In this document: positions 6,932-14,394 of the stretch, piece by piece
Layout of the letters: the number at the start of each line of letters is the position of its first letter
Numbering within the stretch: position 1 is the first letter of the stretch
Assembly: GCA_964531735.1 (NCBI GenBank)
Contig: CAZHGD010000075.1
Span: forward strand, 1-32,439
Direction of reading: 5' to 3'
Source: CAZHGD01 sp964531735
Lineage (GTDB): Bacteria; Armatimonadota; UBA10988
Length of the DNA stretch: 32,439 nt
The notes under the pieces: generated by a model
Databases searched by the model: none
Told to the model about the DNA's origin: nothing
What the model saw: only the letters and a program-made list of their open reading frames with translations
Program-made: the position numbers and the translations under genes

Positions 6932-9247
6932 ATGCGGTCGACGCCAATCCGCTGGCCCCAGGCGGCGGTCGGTCTGTGGGCGCTGATGGTTGTCCTGACC
7001 AGTCAAGGTGCGGCTCGCGCCGCGGACGACCGACTGACCGCGCAGAACGTCGCCTACCTCGAGGCCAGCGTGGTCAAGGGCCTCTACAACTCCGCAAGAC
7101 AACTGTACGACCTGCGCCTGTCACTGGCGCTCGACCTGCTGCCGGAGAGCGCCAGCATCGCGCCCCGGTCGGGCAAACCGTACGAGTTCAAGTTCACCAA
7201 TCAGTCCATGGTCCGGCCCAAGCCGGTGCAGAAGCCGAACGAGGCGCACCTCGGTCACACTGACCCGGGCAGCAGCGTCACACCTGCGGCTATCGATCTG
7301 TCCGCCTGGGCAGCGACCCTGCGCTTGCCCGACGATCCGCCGCCCACCGCCGGCAAAACCGGGCTCGCCGCGGCTCGCCTCTACAAAGCTGTCAACTTCG
7401 GCGACGTGCGCGCCGTGGGCGAAATTGCCGGCGCCCCCATGGAAGGCACGTGGGGCCAATTCCAGCCCCTCAAGGCATGGCGCGACTTCCATAGGCATTG
7501 GTTCGCGCCGCTCGCCGACAACGAGTCCGATCCTTACAATAGCGTCGGGTCGTCGGACGTGTTGGCGATGGCCGTCGAGTACTACCGCGTCCTACGGTTC
7601 GTGCAGTCCGAGGGGCTTCGCTACAGCCTCAAGTTCAAGCAGAACCGCCCGCAGGGCAAGTGGAGCGAACGTGCCGACCTGGTCAACTGGACGCTCCGCG
7701 CCGCACCGTTCTACGTGGCGATCGACAACCGCATTCAGCCGGCCAATGACAGGAATCTGGCCACTGCGGGGCGCTGGTACTGCCGCTTCTCGCTGGAAGG
7801 AGAAGCCGATCTGTCGCTACGTTTCAACAACATCGAGTCGGCGTCCGACCAACTGCAGGTCAGCGCGAGCCTGGTCGGTGGCGGCGACCGGTGGGTGCCG
7901 AGTCGGATTGACTTCGGCCAGGCATCCGTCGTGCTGACCAAGGAGCAGACCGATGGCCTGCCCGCCGACGTGCAGGTGCCGGCCCCAGCCGGCACCTTGG
8001 CCCTCCTGCTGAACCTGACCGGCTTTGACCCCAAGATCAGCCACACCGTGGCGGAGCACCTCTTCGGCGGCACAGCCGCGACTCGCTACATCACCGGCAC
8101 CGTGTTCGACTTCCCCACCAAGAGGAGCGGCAAGGTGGGCTCGCGACAGGTCTACGGTGTCGGCCAGGAGGTGGCCACCGGCAAAGACGGCGGCGTTGCC
8201 TTCGGCGTGGCAGCCAGCGACGGCACCAGCATCATGCCCTGCGCGCAGTTCCGCGCCTCGGCATTCAGCGTCATGGTCGGGCCATGGATCACGCAGCAAG
8301 GCAGCTCGTTCAAAGTCCATCCCGCCATTGGCGTCGGCTTCGACCTGGCGTCACTGCTTGGTCGCGACGACTCGCCCAAGCCCCTCGTCATCACCTGCAC
8401 GCGCGCCGACAGAAGCTGGGGGCGGTCCGGAGTCGACCTCACCAAAGGCTACGCGGTGAAGGTGCTTCAGTGGGCGGCAGGGTCCCTCGATAAGGGCGAA
8501 CAAGGCAACGTGCGCCTGATTCAGCGGACTAGCGTCGACGGCAAGCCACTGACCGATCGCCGCCAACGAGCCACGCTGACCTTCCCGGCCGGCAATAAGG
8601 AAAACGAAGCGAACCGGACCGCCTGGATCGTGCCAAGAGGCCTCTACCGCTTGGTGGCGCCGCCCGGGCAAGCAGTCATGGTGGACACGAAGCCGCGCCC
8701 CGATCTCGACTGGACCAGGGACGACACCAGCTCAGCCACGACCATCAGCCTCGTGAGGGCCGAGCCCGCCACGCCCACGGGCCCGCCGATCGAGGCCGTC
8801 TGGCCGAAGTTGACCCAGGTGACCGGCACCGGCCTACCCGAACACTGGCAGACGGTGGGCCGGTCGCCCGCCGTCTGCATGGCAGCACCGGTAGACCCGA
8901 AGCGAACCGACAGCGCTGACCTGTACCTGCGAGTCGATGGCACCGAGCCGGCCGGCGTGCAGACGAACGCGCTGCCTGCCCCCAAAGGCGTCACCATCAC
9001 GGCCACGGTGCAGGTCCTGGGTGACGTACGCACCTGGTTCGAAGCCGAATACCTCGACGAGGAGCCCGAGAAAGTGCTGCGCTCGATGACCACCGTCTGC
9101 GCTGGTGCGAAGGACTGGACCACGCACACGCTGCGCCTGGTTCTCCCAGCGGCGAAGCCGCAGCAGCACGTCTGCCTGCGCTTCATGGCTGCCGGCAAAG
9201 GCGAGGTACGTTTTACCGAGCTGACGGTGCCCAAGTCCAAGAAGTAG
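6932..9247 (+). CDS. Exported 771-aa protein of unknown function with C-terminal carbohydrate-binding-like domain
   Basis: The ATG at 6932 follows AGGAAG at ~8 nt. Residues 1-30 are a signal peptide (basic start, hydrophobic core AVGLWALMVVLTS, cleavage site AARAAD). Residues ~40-180 hold a helical stretch with several Tyr/Leu repeats, then a long beta-rich middle (~230-560) rich in Gly, Trp and Asn. The end (~600-771) looks like a beta-sandwich: PEHWQTVGRSPAVC, a run of alternating strands around TITATVQVLGDVRTWFEAEY, and a closing CLRFMAAGKGEVRFTELTV, which resembles CBM4/9-type sugar-binding sandwiches. No catalytic signature was recognised. The gene shares a transcript with the 197-aa gene upstream and ends 12 nt before a perfect 16-bp hairpin. 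Probably a surface or periplasmic protein interacting with glycans; that is inferred from the tail and from the neighbours. Confidence 0.65.
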   Translation: MRSTPIRWPQAAVGLWALMVVLTSQGAARAADDRLTAQNVAYLEASVVKGLYNSARQLYDLRLSLALDLLPESASIAPRSGKPYEFKFTNQSMVRPKPVQKPNEAHLGHTDPGSSVTPAAIDLSAWAATLRLPDDPPPTAGKTGLAAARLYKAVNFGDVRAVGEIAGAPMEGTWGQFQPLKAWRDFHRHWFAPLADNESDPYNSVGSSDVLAMAVEYYRVLRFVQSEGLRYSLKFKQNRPQGKWSERADLVNWTLRAAPFYVAIDNRIQPANDRNLATAGRWYCRFSLEGEADLSLRFNNIESASDQLQVSASLVGGGDRWVPSRIDFGQASVVLTKEQTDGLPADVQVPAPAGTLALLLNLTGFDPKISHTVAEHLFGGTAATRYITGTVFDFPTKRSGKVGSRQVYGVGQEVATGKDGGVAFGVAASDGTSIMPCAQFRASAFSVMVGPWITQQGSSFKVHPAIGVGFDLASLLGRDDSPKPLVITCTRADRSWGRSGVDLTKGYAVKVLQWAAGSLDKGEQGNVRLIQRTSVDGKPLTDRRQRATLTFPAGNKENEANRTAWIVPRGLYRLVAPPGQAVMVDTKPRPDLDWTRDDTSSATTISLVRAEPATPTGPPIEAVWPKLTQVTGTGLPEHWQTVGRSPAVCMAAPVDPKRTDSADLYLRVDGTEPAGVQTNALPAPKGVTITATVQVLGDVRTWFEAEYLDEEPEKVLRSMTTVCAGAKDWTTHTLRLVLPAAKPQQHVCLRFMAAGKGEVRFTELTVPKSKK

Positions 9248-9259
9248 GGCCACCCACCC

Positions 9260-9297
9260 CCGCACCGACCCGGCCCATCGCGGCCGGGTCGGTGCGG
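9260..9297. terminator. Perfect 16-bp hairpin between converging genes, probable bidirectional terminator
   Basis: Left arm 9260-9275 (CCGCACCGACCCGGCC) and right arm 9282-9297 are exact reverse complements around a 6-nt loop (catcgc). The stem begins 12 nt after the stop of the forward gene ending at 9247 and ends 2 nt from the stop codon of the leftward GH2 gene (9300). No U-tract follows on either side, so it would be a non-canonical intrinsic terminator or transcript-end stabiliser serving both genes. Confidence 0.7.
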
Positions 9298-9299
9298 CC

Positions 9300-11696
9300 T
9301 CAGCCCACGCTCAGCCCCACCTCGCCCGCCGGCATCCCCGGTGCCGTCGCGCGCAGCGTTACCTCGCCTGGTTCACCCGTCGGCCGCACAATCGCCTGGA
9401 GCGCGCCCTGCCAGGTGTGGCGCGTCGGGCCGCGGAAGCTGTCGGCGTCCAGCGGGTTGGCGTTGCCCACCGCGGCCAGTGACGCCGGTCCGCGCACCGT
9501 CAGCGTCACCGGCAACTGCGCCGCGGGCACGACCACTCCGGCCGCATCGACCACCTCGACGGCGATGAAGCTCAGGTCGTCGCGGCTGGCGCGCAGCTCA
9601 GTCCGGTCCGGCCGCAGGCGCAGCGCGGCCGGGTCGCCCGCCGTGCGCAGCGCGTGCCGCACCACTTGCGCGTCCCAGACGCCCACGGCCAGCAGTTCGC
9701 CCGGCTGATAGCGCACCTGGAACACCGCGCGGTGCTCGTGCCCGCGCGTCGTCGGCTGCTCGCCCAGGTCGCGGTTGTTGAGCCACAAGCGCACCCGGTC
9801 GCAGGAACTGTAGACCTCGACGGTCAGCGTCTCACGCTCGTGGCCCGGCCAGGTCCAGTGGCTGGCCACGTCGGGCCAGCCCCACCGCGTGATCTGCCGC
9901 TCGGCGCCGGCGGGCAGCGGGCGATGGACGGTGGCCTGGAGCACGCCCGGCCGCCAGAGCGCTTCGCGATAGTACGACTGCGGCTTGCGCCGGCCGAGCA
10001 AGTCGATGTCGCCACAACCGGCGATGTGCCAGGGCCAGGCGCCCAACTCCGCGCCGGCATCCTCGCCCACCACATACGCGCGGCCGATGCCGGCCTCGCC
10101 CAGGTAGTCCCAGGCGGTCCAAACGAAGTCGCCGACCACATAGGGCAGCCGCTCGACGAGGTCCCAGCACTTGTACGCGTCGCTGGGGAACGACTCCAGG
10201 CAGGCCATGACGCGCGCGGGCTGGCGTTCGTGATCGGGCTCGTACTCGTCCGGCTCGTAGTTGTACCCGCCAAGGTCGAGATGCTCGAAGGCCGGATCGG
10301 TCTGCGGCCCCCAGCGCTTGTCCGGGTTGTCCCACATACCGCAGATGGCCGCGGTCACCGGCCGCGTCGGGTCATCGGCCAGCACCGCCTGACGCAGCCG
10401 CAACGCCAGGTCCGGCCGCTCGAAGCGCTCGCGGATCTCGTTGCCGATGCTCCAGCAGAAGACACTGGGATGGTTGCGGTCGCGGCGGACCATGGCGGCG
10501 ATGTCGTGCTCCGCCTGGTCCTCGAAGTAGCGGTGGTAGTCGTCCGGGTTCTTCGGTTCCGTCCATTGGTCGAACGCCTCGTCGAGCACCAGCAGGCCCA
10601 GACGATCGCAGGAGTCGAGGAAGGCCGTCGACGGCGGATTGTGGGCAGTGCGCACAGCGTTGTAGCCGGCGGCTCTGAGCAACTCGACGCGGCGCTCCTC
10701 GGCCCGCGCGATGGCCGCCGCGCCCAGTATGCCGTGGTCATGGTGGAGGCAGCCGCCCTTCAGCTTGAGCGGCGCGCCGTTCAGGCGCAGGCCGTCGGTC
10801 GCATCGAGGGTCAGTTGGCGGATGCCGAAGGTTACTTCCTGACGGTCGGCCAGTTCACCGGAGGCGTAGACCTCGACGACCGCGCGGTAGAGGTGCGGCG
10901 AGTCGGGGCGCCACAGGCGCGGGTGGGCGACATGGCTGTCGACGCTCGCGGTCGATTCACCGCGCGCCGGCACTTGTGTGGCGGTGCCGGCCGCGGCCAC
11001 CTCCACACCATCGGCACCCAACAGGCTGACCAGGACTTCGACATCGGTGACTGTCGCGGCATGGTTGGCCAACTCGACCTGCGTGCGCACGGTCGCGCGG
11101 CCCGCCGACACAGACGGCGTACTGCAGAACACGCCCCATTGACCGATGTGCAGCGGGCCGGTGGTGAGCAGGCGCACGGGACGGTAGATGCCCGAGCCCG
11201 TGTACCAACGGCTGTTGCGCCCCTCGTTGCCCACCCGGACGGCCAGCACGTTGTCGCCGGTCCGGTCGAGGTGGTCGCTCAGGTCGCAGCCGAAGCTCGT
11301 GTAGCCGTACGGATGGCTGCCCACCAGGTGGCCGTTGAGCCACACCTGGGCGTCCATGTAGACACCATCGAACAGCACGGTCACCCGACGGTCGGCCCGG
11401 CCGTCGGGCAGCCGGAACCGCTTGCGGTACCAGCCCGTGCCGCCGACCACCCAGCCGGTGTCGACCTGGCCGGCGCTGGCTACCGGATCGAACGGCCCGA
11501 CCACCGTCTCGCCCGGCGGCAGGTCCTCGATGCTCCAGTCGTGCGGCGTGTCCACCACGCGCCAGGCGCCATCGTCGAACTCGGCCCGCCCGGCGTCCGC
11601 AACGTCGCCGCGGTGGAAGCGCCAGTCGGCATCGAACCGGTCGTCGCGACGTGGCGAGGCCGGCGACAAGACCGGCAGCAGGGACCCAGGCAGCAT
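9300..11696 (-). CDS. Glycoside hydrolase family 2, beta-galactosidase-like
   Basis: 798 aa from the ATG at 11696, which has GGAGG 9 nt upstream (cctcc, 11706-11710); an alternative GTG at 11747 lacks one. Order of domains: GH2 sugar-binding jelly roll (~20-185; DTPHDWSIE, GTGWYRKRF, WLNGHLVG), immunoglobulin-like GH2 domain (~190-295), TIM barrel (~300-560; KGGCLHHDHG, NAVRTAHNPP, DEAFDQW) and C-terminal beta domains. Acid/base Glu420 is in WSIGNE; the nucleophile is most likely Glu501 in CLESFP, followed by GDFVWTAWDYLGE. Family 2 enzymes of this layout are mostly beta-galactosidases, with beta-glucuronidase and beta-mannosidase also possible. No signal peptide is evident, so it is probably cytoplasmic. 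It is the last gene of a probable four-gene minus-strand operon; the gap to the preceding isomerase-like gene is 73 nt. Confidence 0.92.
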   Translation of the reverse strand: MLPGSLLPVLSPASPRRDDRFDADWRFHRGDVADAGRAEFDDGAWRVVDTPHDWSIEDLPPGETVVGPFDPVASAGQVDTGWVVGGTGWYRKRFRLPDGRADRRVTVLFDGVYMDAQVWLNGHLVGSHPYGYTSFGCDLSDHLDRTGDNVLAVRVGNEGRNSRWYTGSGIYRPVRLLTTGPLHIGQWGVFCSTPSVSAGRATVRTQVELANHAATVTDVEVLVSLLGADGVEVAAAGTATQVPARGESTASVDSHVAHPRLWRPDSPHLYRAVVEVYASGELADRQEVTFGIRQLTLDATDGLRLNGAPLKLKGGCLHHDHGILGAAAIARAEERRVELLRAAGYNAVRTAHNPPSTAFLDSCDRLGLLVLDEAFDQWTEPKNPDDYHRYFEDQAEHDIAAMVRRDRNHPSVFCWSIGNEIRERFERPDLALRLRQAVLADDPTRPVTAAICGMWDNPDKRWGPQTDPAFEHLDLGGYNYEPDEYEPDHERQPARVMACLESFPSDAYKCWDLVERLPYVVGDFVWTAWDYLGEAGIGRAYVVGEDAGAELGAWPWHIAGCGDIDLLGRRKPQSYYREALWRPGVLQATVHRPLPAGAERQITRWGWPDVASHWTWPGHERETLTVEVYSSCDRVRLWLNNRDLGEQPTTRGHEHRAVFQVRYQPGELLAVGVWDAQVVRHALRTAGDPAALRLRPDRTELRASRDDLSFIAVEVVDAAGVVVPAAQLPVTLTVRGPASLAAVGNANPLDADSFRGPTRHTWQGALQAIVRPTGEPGEVTLRATAPGMPAGEVGLSVG

Positions 11697-11769
11697 CACC
11701 GTCGGCCTCCGGTACGCGCGCGTACTTCGTTTGACGGTAGTAGACACCTGCCGCGCCCGGCCGTTGGCG

Positions 11770-12597
11770 TCAGGGCCGGCGGCGCGCCTCCAGGCGGGCC
11801 ACCATCGCGCGGGCCCGGTCGAACTCGGGCCGGAAGCCCGGACGCCGGTCGTCGCTGGGATGGTCGGTCAGCTCCAGCATCAGGCAGCCTTGGTAACCGA
11901 TCTCGGCGATGGCGTCGCCCACCGCCGTCCAGTCGATGTCGCCGTCACCCGGCGGGCGGTGCTCGTCATGCTGGCCGTGGTTGTCCTGCAGGTGCGTGGT
12001 GATCAGCCGCGCGCCGGCCAGTTGCAGGGCCAACGGCGCGCCGAGGTCGGCGTGGAGATTGGCGTGTCCGGTGTCGACGCAGACGCCGGCGCGCTCGGGC
12101 CCGAGCTGGTCCACCAGGGCCAGCACCGCGTCCATCTGGGCGCGTCCGGCCAAATTCTCCAGCGCGAACCGGAAGCCCGGCTGCCAGGCGCCGGCCAGCG
12201 CGCTCAACTCGGCGTCGAGTCGCTCGGTGTCGTCGGTCGCGCGCGCGGTCGGATGGTGCACCACCACGCGCGCGCCCAGCGCCAGGGCCACTTCGCCCGC
12301 GTGCCGCAGCATCGCGGTGACGCCGGCCAGGCCACCTTGCTCCCAGGGGTTGCCGCCGAAGAACGCCGCGTGTACCGACCAACCGGCCAATCCAAGGTCG
12401 GCGGTCATCCGGGCCACTTCGGCCACGTCGGCATCGGACCAGTGCGCGTAGTGGCTGTACTCGACGCCTTCGAAGCCGACTTCGGCGAGCAGGGCGAGCG
12501 ACCGCTGGGTGATCGGCAGCGAGTAATCGCTACCCGGACCGACCTCGAGCAGCGGGTCGATCACGTTGCAGCCGAACCGGGGAGAGGCAGACGACAT
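11770..12597 (-). CDS. Sugar phosphate isomerase/epimerase-like TIM-barrel protein (AP-endonuclease 2 superfamily)
   Basis: 275 aa. Motifs of the xylose-isomerase-like barrel run in order: FEGVEYSHYA (~43-52), VVVHHPTA, FALENLAGR (metal-ligand Glu), GVCVDTGHAN (Asp and His ligands), THLQDNHGQHDEHRPPGDGDIDW (His/Asp ligands and the conserved GDGDIDW), and LMLELTD (final Glu). The metal site therefore appears complete. Members of this superfamily isomerise or epimerise sugars, but some act as lyases or hydratases, so the substrate cannot be stated. The ATG at 12597 has GGAGT 8 nt upstream, within a leader that resembles that of the GH4 gene. It sits between the sialidase-like gene (62 nt upstream) and GH2, suggesting it processes a sugar released by these enzymes. 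Cytoplasmic; no signal peptide. Confidence 0.85.
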   Translation of the reverse strand: MSSASPRFGCNVIDPLLEVGPGSDYSLPITQRSLALLAEVGFEGVEYSHYAHWSDADVAEVARMTADLGLAGWSVHAAFFGGNPWEQGGLAGVTAMLRHAGEVALALGARVVVHHPTARATDDTERLDAELSALAGAWQPGFRFALENLAGRAQMDAVLALVDQLGPERAGVCVDTGHANLHADLGAPLALQLAGARLITTHLQDNHGQHDEHRPPGDGDIDWTAVGDAIAEIGYQGCLMLELTDHPSDDRRPGFRPEFDRARAMVARLEARRRP

Positions 12598-12599
12598 CG

Positions 12600-12624
12600 G
12601 GCAGGACTCCGTTCGGTGTCAGGT
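12600..12624 (-). promoter_or_regulatory. Leader motif shared with GH4 leader (6032-6051)
   Basis: Forward-strand GGACTCCGTTC at 12604-12614 followed after 3 nt by GTCAGGT (12618-12624) matches GGACTCCGTTC at 6032-6042 followed after 2 nt by GTCAGGT (6045-6051). On the sense (minus) strand both read ACCTGAC...GAACGGAGTCC with the GGAG serving as ribosome site. Eighteen nucleotides agree with a one-base spacer difference, more than a shared Shine-Dalgarno explains. It may be a regulatory or translational element common to two sugar genes, or a duplicated leader. Confidence 0.4.
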
Positions 12625-12659
12625 TCGCCGCTTCACCGCAAGAGTCCTCGGCCGGCCGA

Positions 12660-13829
12660 TCAGTCCAGCCCCACGCGATACCGCCAGTAGTCCGCCTGCC
12701 GCCACTCGTCCGGGTTGTGTTCGCCGAAGCGCGACAGATAGACCACCAACTCGCCGGTCTCGCGGTCGAGGTAGTAGCGGAAGTTGGACAACTGCGTCAG
12801 CGGCGGCTCGTCCGCGCCGCGGCGGTCGATGATGCAGATCGTCTCGCGGCGGAGCGCGAACGGCGCCTCCTGCACTTCGGCGATGGCCAGCGGGCTGCGC
12901 GGCCAGTTGCCTCTGGCGCGTTCGCCATCGAGCGCCAGGTTGCCCACCCAGTAGAGCTGGTTCGTCTGCGGCGAGCGCACCAGAGCCGAGCCGTTGCTGC
13001 CCGATTCGACCAGCGCGCCGTCGTCATAGCGCCACGGGGCGGGCACCGACCAGCTCTCGCCGCCATCGTCGGACAGGCTGGCCCACTTGGTGCCCGGTCG
13101 CTCGGGGAACATGCTGTTGTCGCCGCGCATGACCATCGCCAGGCGACCGTCGGCCAGCTCGGCCAACGTGTTCTCGCAGTGCCCGCGCGAGGACTGCTCA
13201 GGATCGGCCGCGACCGGCCGGCCGGCGTGGAACGTGAAGGTGCCGTCGGCGCCGCGCTCGCCGATCAGCGTCAGCGACTGGTCCACCGGCGCCCAGCAGC
13301 CGGGGTAGTGGATCGGCTCGCCGTCGGCGCCGAGCACGTGGGTCATCGCCGGCACCAGCAGCTTGCCCGCGCGGGTGAGCAGCGGGAAGCAGAAGCTGAT
13401 CTGCAGGCCGCCGGGCAGCTCGATCGGCAGCACGGCTTCGCCGCGCCAGGTGCCGGTGGCCGGGTCGTACTCGTCGGTCACCACTTCGAAGCGCTCGTCG
13501 ACGCCGACTTCGTCATTGGGGTAGAACCCCCGGCTGCAGAAGGTCAGCAGGCGGCCGGTGGCCTCGTCGAACCAGGCGGCGTTCTCGGCGTAGCGGATTC
13601 GCCCGGTGGCGGTCCGCCGCGAGCGTAGACGCGGCACCGGCTCGGTCCAGGTGCGGCCGTTGTCGTAACTCAGGCAGTCGGCGAAGTCGTCGTAGCTGTC
13701 GGACGTGTCCACCCAGCCGTAGCGGTGCATCAAGACCGGTTCGGTGGCGCTGACATAGCGCACGAATCCGGGGAAGACGGGGCGACCATCGCGGCAGCGG
13801 ACCCAGACGGCCTTCTCGTGCAGCTCCAT
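12660..13829 (-). CDS. Sialidase-like beta-propeller protein with Asp boxes (BNR repeats)
   Basis: 389 aa. Two Asp-box motifs of the form SxDxGxxW are seen, SYDNGRTW at 54-61 and SDDGGESW at 253-260, in a protein rich in short strands typical of six-bladed sialidase propellers. SRGHCENTLAELADGRLAMVMRG (~213-235) matches the blade in which sialidases of this superfamily carry a conserved Glu before a 'L.DGRL' strand. The three-Arg triad of true sialidases cannot be assigned with certainty, so the substrate may be another acidic or neutral sugar. No signal peptide is visible, which is unusual because most sialidases are exported. A GGAGG lies 5 nt before the ATG. It follows the 129-aa gene by 24 nt and precedes the isomerase-like gene by 62 nt on the same strand. 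Confidence 0.8.
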   Translation of the reverse strand: MELHEKAVWVRCRDGRPVFPGFVRYVSATEPVLMHRYGWVDTSDSYDDFADCLSYDNGRTWTEPVPRLRSRRTATGRIRYAENAAWFDEATGRLLTFCSRGFYPNDEVGVDERFEVVTDEYDPATGTWRGEAVLPIELPGGLQISFCFPLLTRAGKLLVPAMTHVLGADGEPIHYPGCWAPVDQSLTLIGERGADGTFTFHAGRPVAADPEQSSRGHCENTLAELADGRLAMVMRGDNSMFPERPGTKWASLSDDGGESWSVPAPWRYDDGALVESGSNGSALVRSPQTNQLYWVGNLALDGERARGNWPRSPLAIAEVQEAPFALRRETICIIDRRGADEPPLTQLSNFRYYLDRETGELVVYLSRFGEHNPDEWRQADYWRYRVGLD

Positions 13830-13853
13830 GCCGGCCTCCGCGGCACCCGAGCG

Positions 13854-14243
13854 TCAGGCCAGCACTTTGGTGCCGGCATCGCAACGGATCAGGCGCAGAC
13901 TGTCGAGCAGTACGCTGTCCGCGGCGAAGTCCTTCAGCCGCGCCGCCAGATCGTCGCCGGCACATTCTTCCAGGTCCTCGTCGTACAGGTCGAGGAAGGT
14001 GACCTGCCGCGGGCCGAGGAAGGCCCGGAGCAACATGGTCTCGGGGCCACCGCCGGCGGGCCGGGCCAGCACGCGCCACTCCCGACCCAGGTTGGAGCTG
14101 TAGCCGCGCGCCAGCCAGCACTCCACTTCGCAACGGGTGTAGGCCCGCACGCCTTCACAGAACCGACGCAGCACGTCGAGGCGCCCGTCGAGCGCCGGCC
14201 GGTCGGCCACGGCCATCGCTTCAGCGAACTCGTTGTGCGTCAT
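13854..14243 (-). CDS. Unrecognised 129-aa protein heading the GH2 operon
   Basis: I do not recognise this protein. The ATG at 14243 has GAGGAG 7 nt upstream (14251-14256). There is no signal peptide. It has a helical first third (EFAEAMAVADRPALDGRLDV), several Cys (CEGVRAYTRCEVECWLARG), strands in the middle (REWRVLARPA, ETMLLRAFLG, VTFLDLYDED), and an acidic segment. It is transcribed ahead of the sialidase-like gene with only 24 nt between them, so it is the probable first gene of a four-gene operon ending in GH2. A small accessory, regulatory or DUF-type protein would fit, but nothing in the sequence decides this. It diverges from the large gene starting at 14395. Confidence 0.6.
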   Translation of the reverse strand: MTHNEFAEAMAVADRPALDGRLDVLRRFCEGVRAYTRCEVECWLARGYSSNLGREWRVLARPAGGGPETMLLRAFLGPRQVTFLDLYDEDLEECAGDDLAARLKDFAADSVLLDSLRLIRCDAGTKVLA

Positions 14244-14394
14244 CGCTCATCTCCTCGCCCCTCTGCTCATGCGTGTTCCATACCACAGGCGGCCCACCGG
14301 CGATCTGACCTGTTCTGGCCACTCGGGCCGACCGGGTCGGAAGGAGGCCGCCGCGGCCTCGCGAAGCCGCAGGACCGGCCGGCCGGAGGCCACC
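14244..14394. promoter_or_regulatory. Divergent promoter region between the GH2 operon and the 667-aa gene
   Basis: 151 nt separate the leftward 129-aa gene from the rightward 667-aa gene. Ribosome sites are at both ends (ctcctc 14251-14256 for the left; GGAGG 14385-14389 for the right). The middle is moderately less GC-rich around 14266-14300 (gtgttccataccacag) and is the likely promoter area for both; no hexamer pair is clear. Confidence 0.35.
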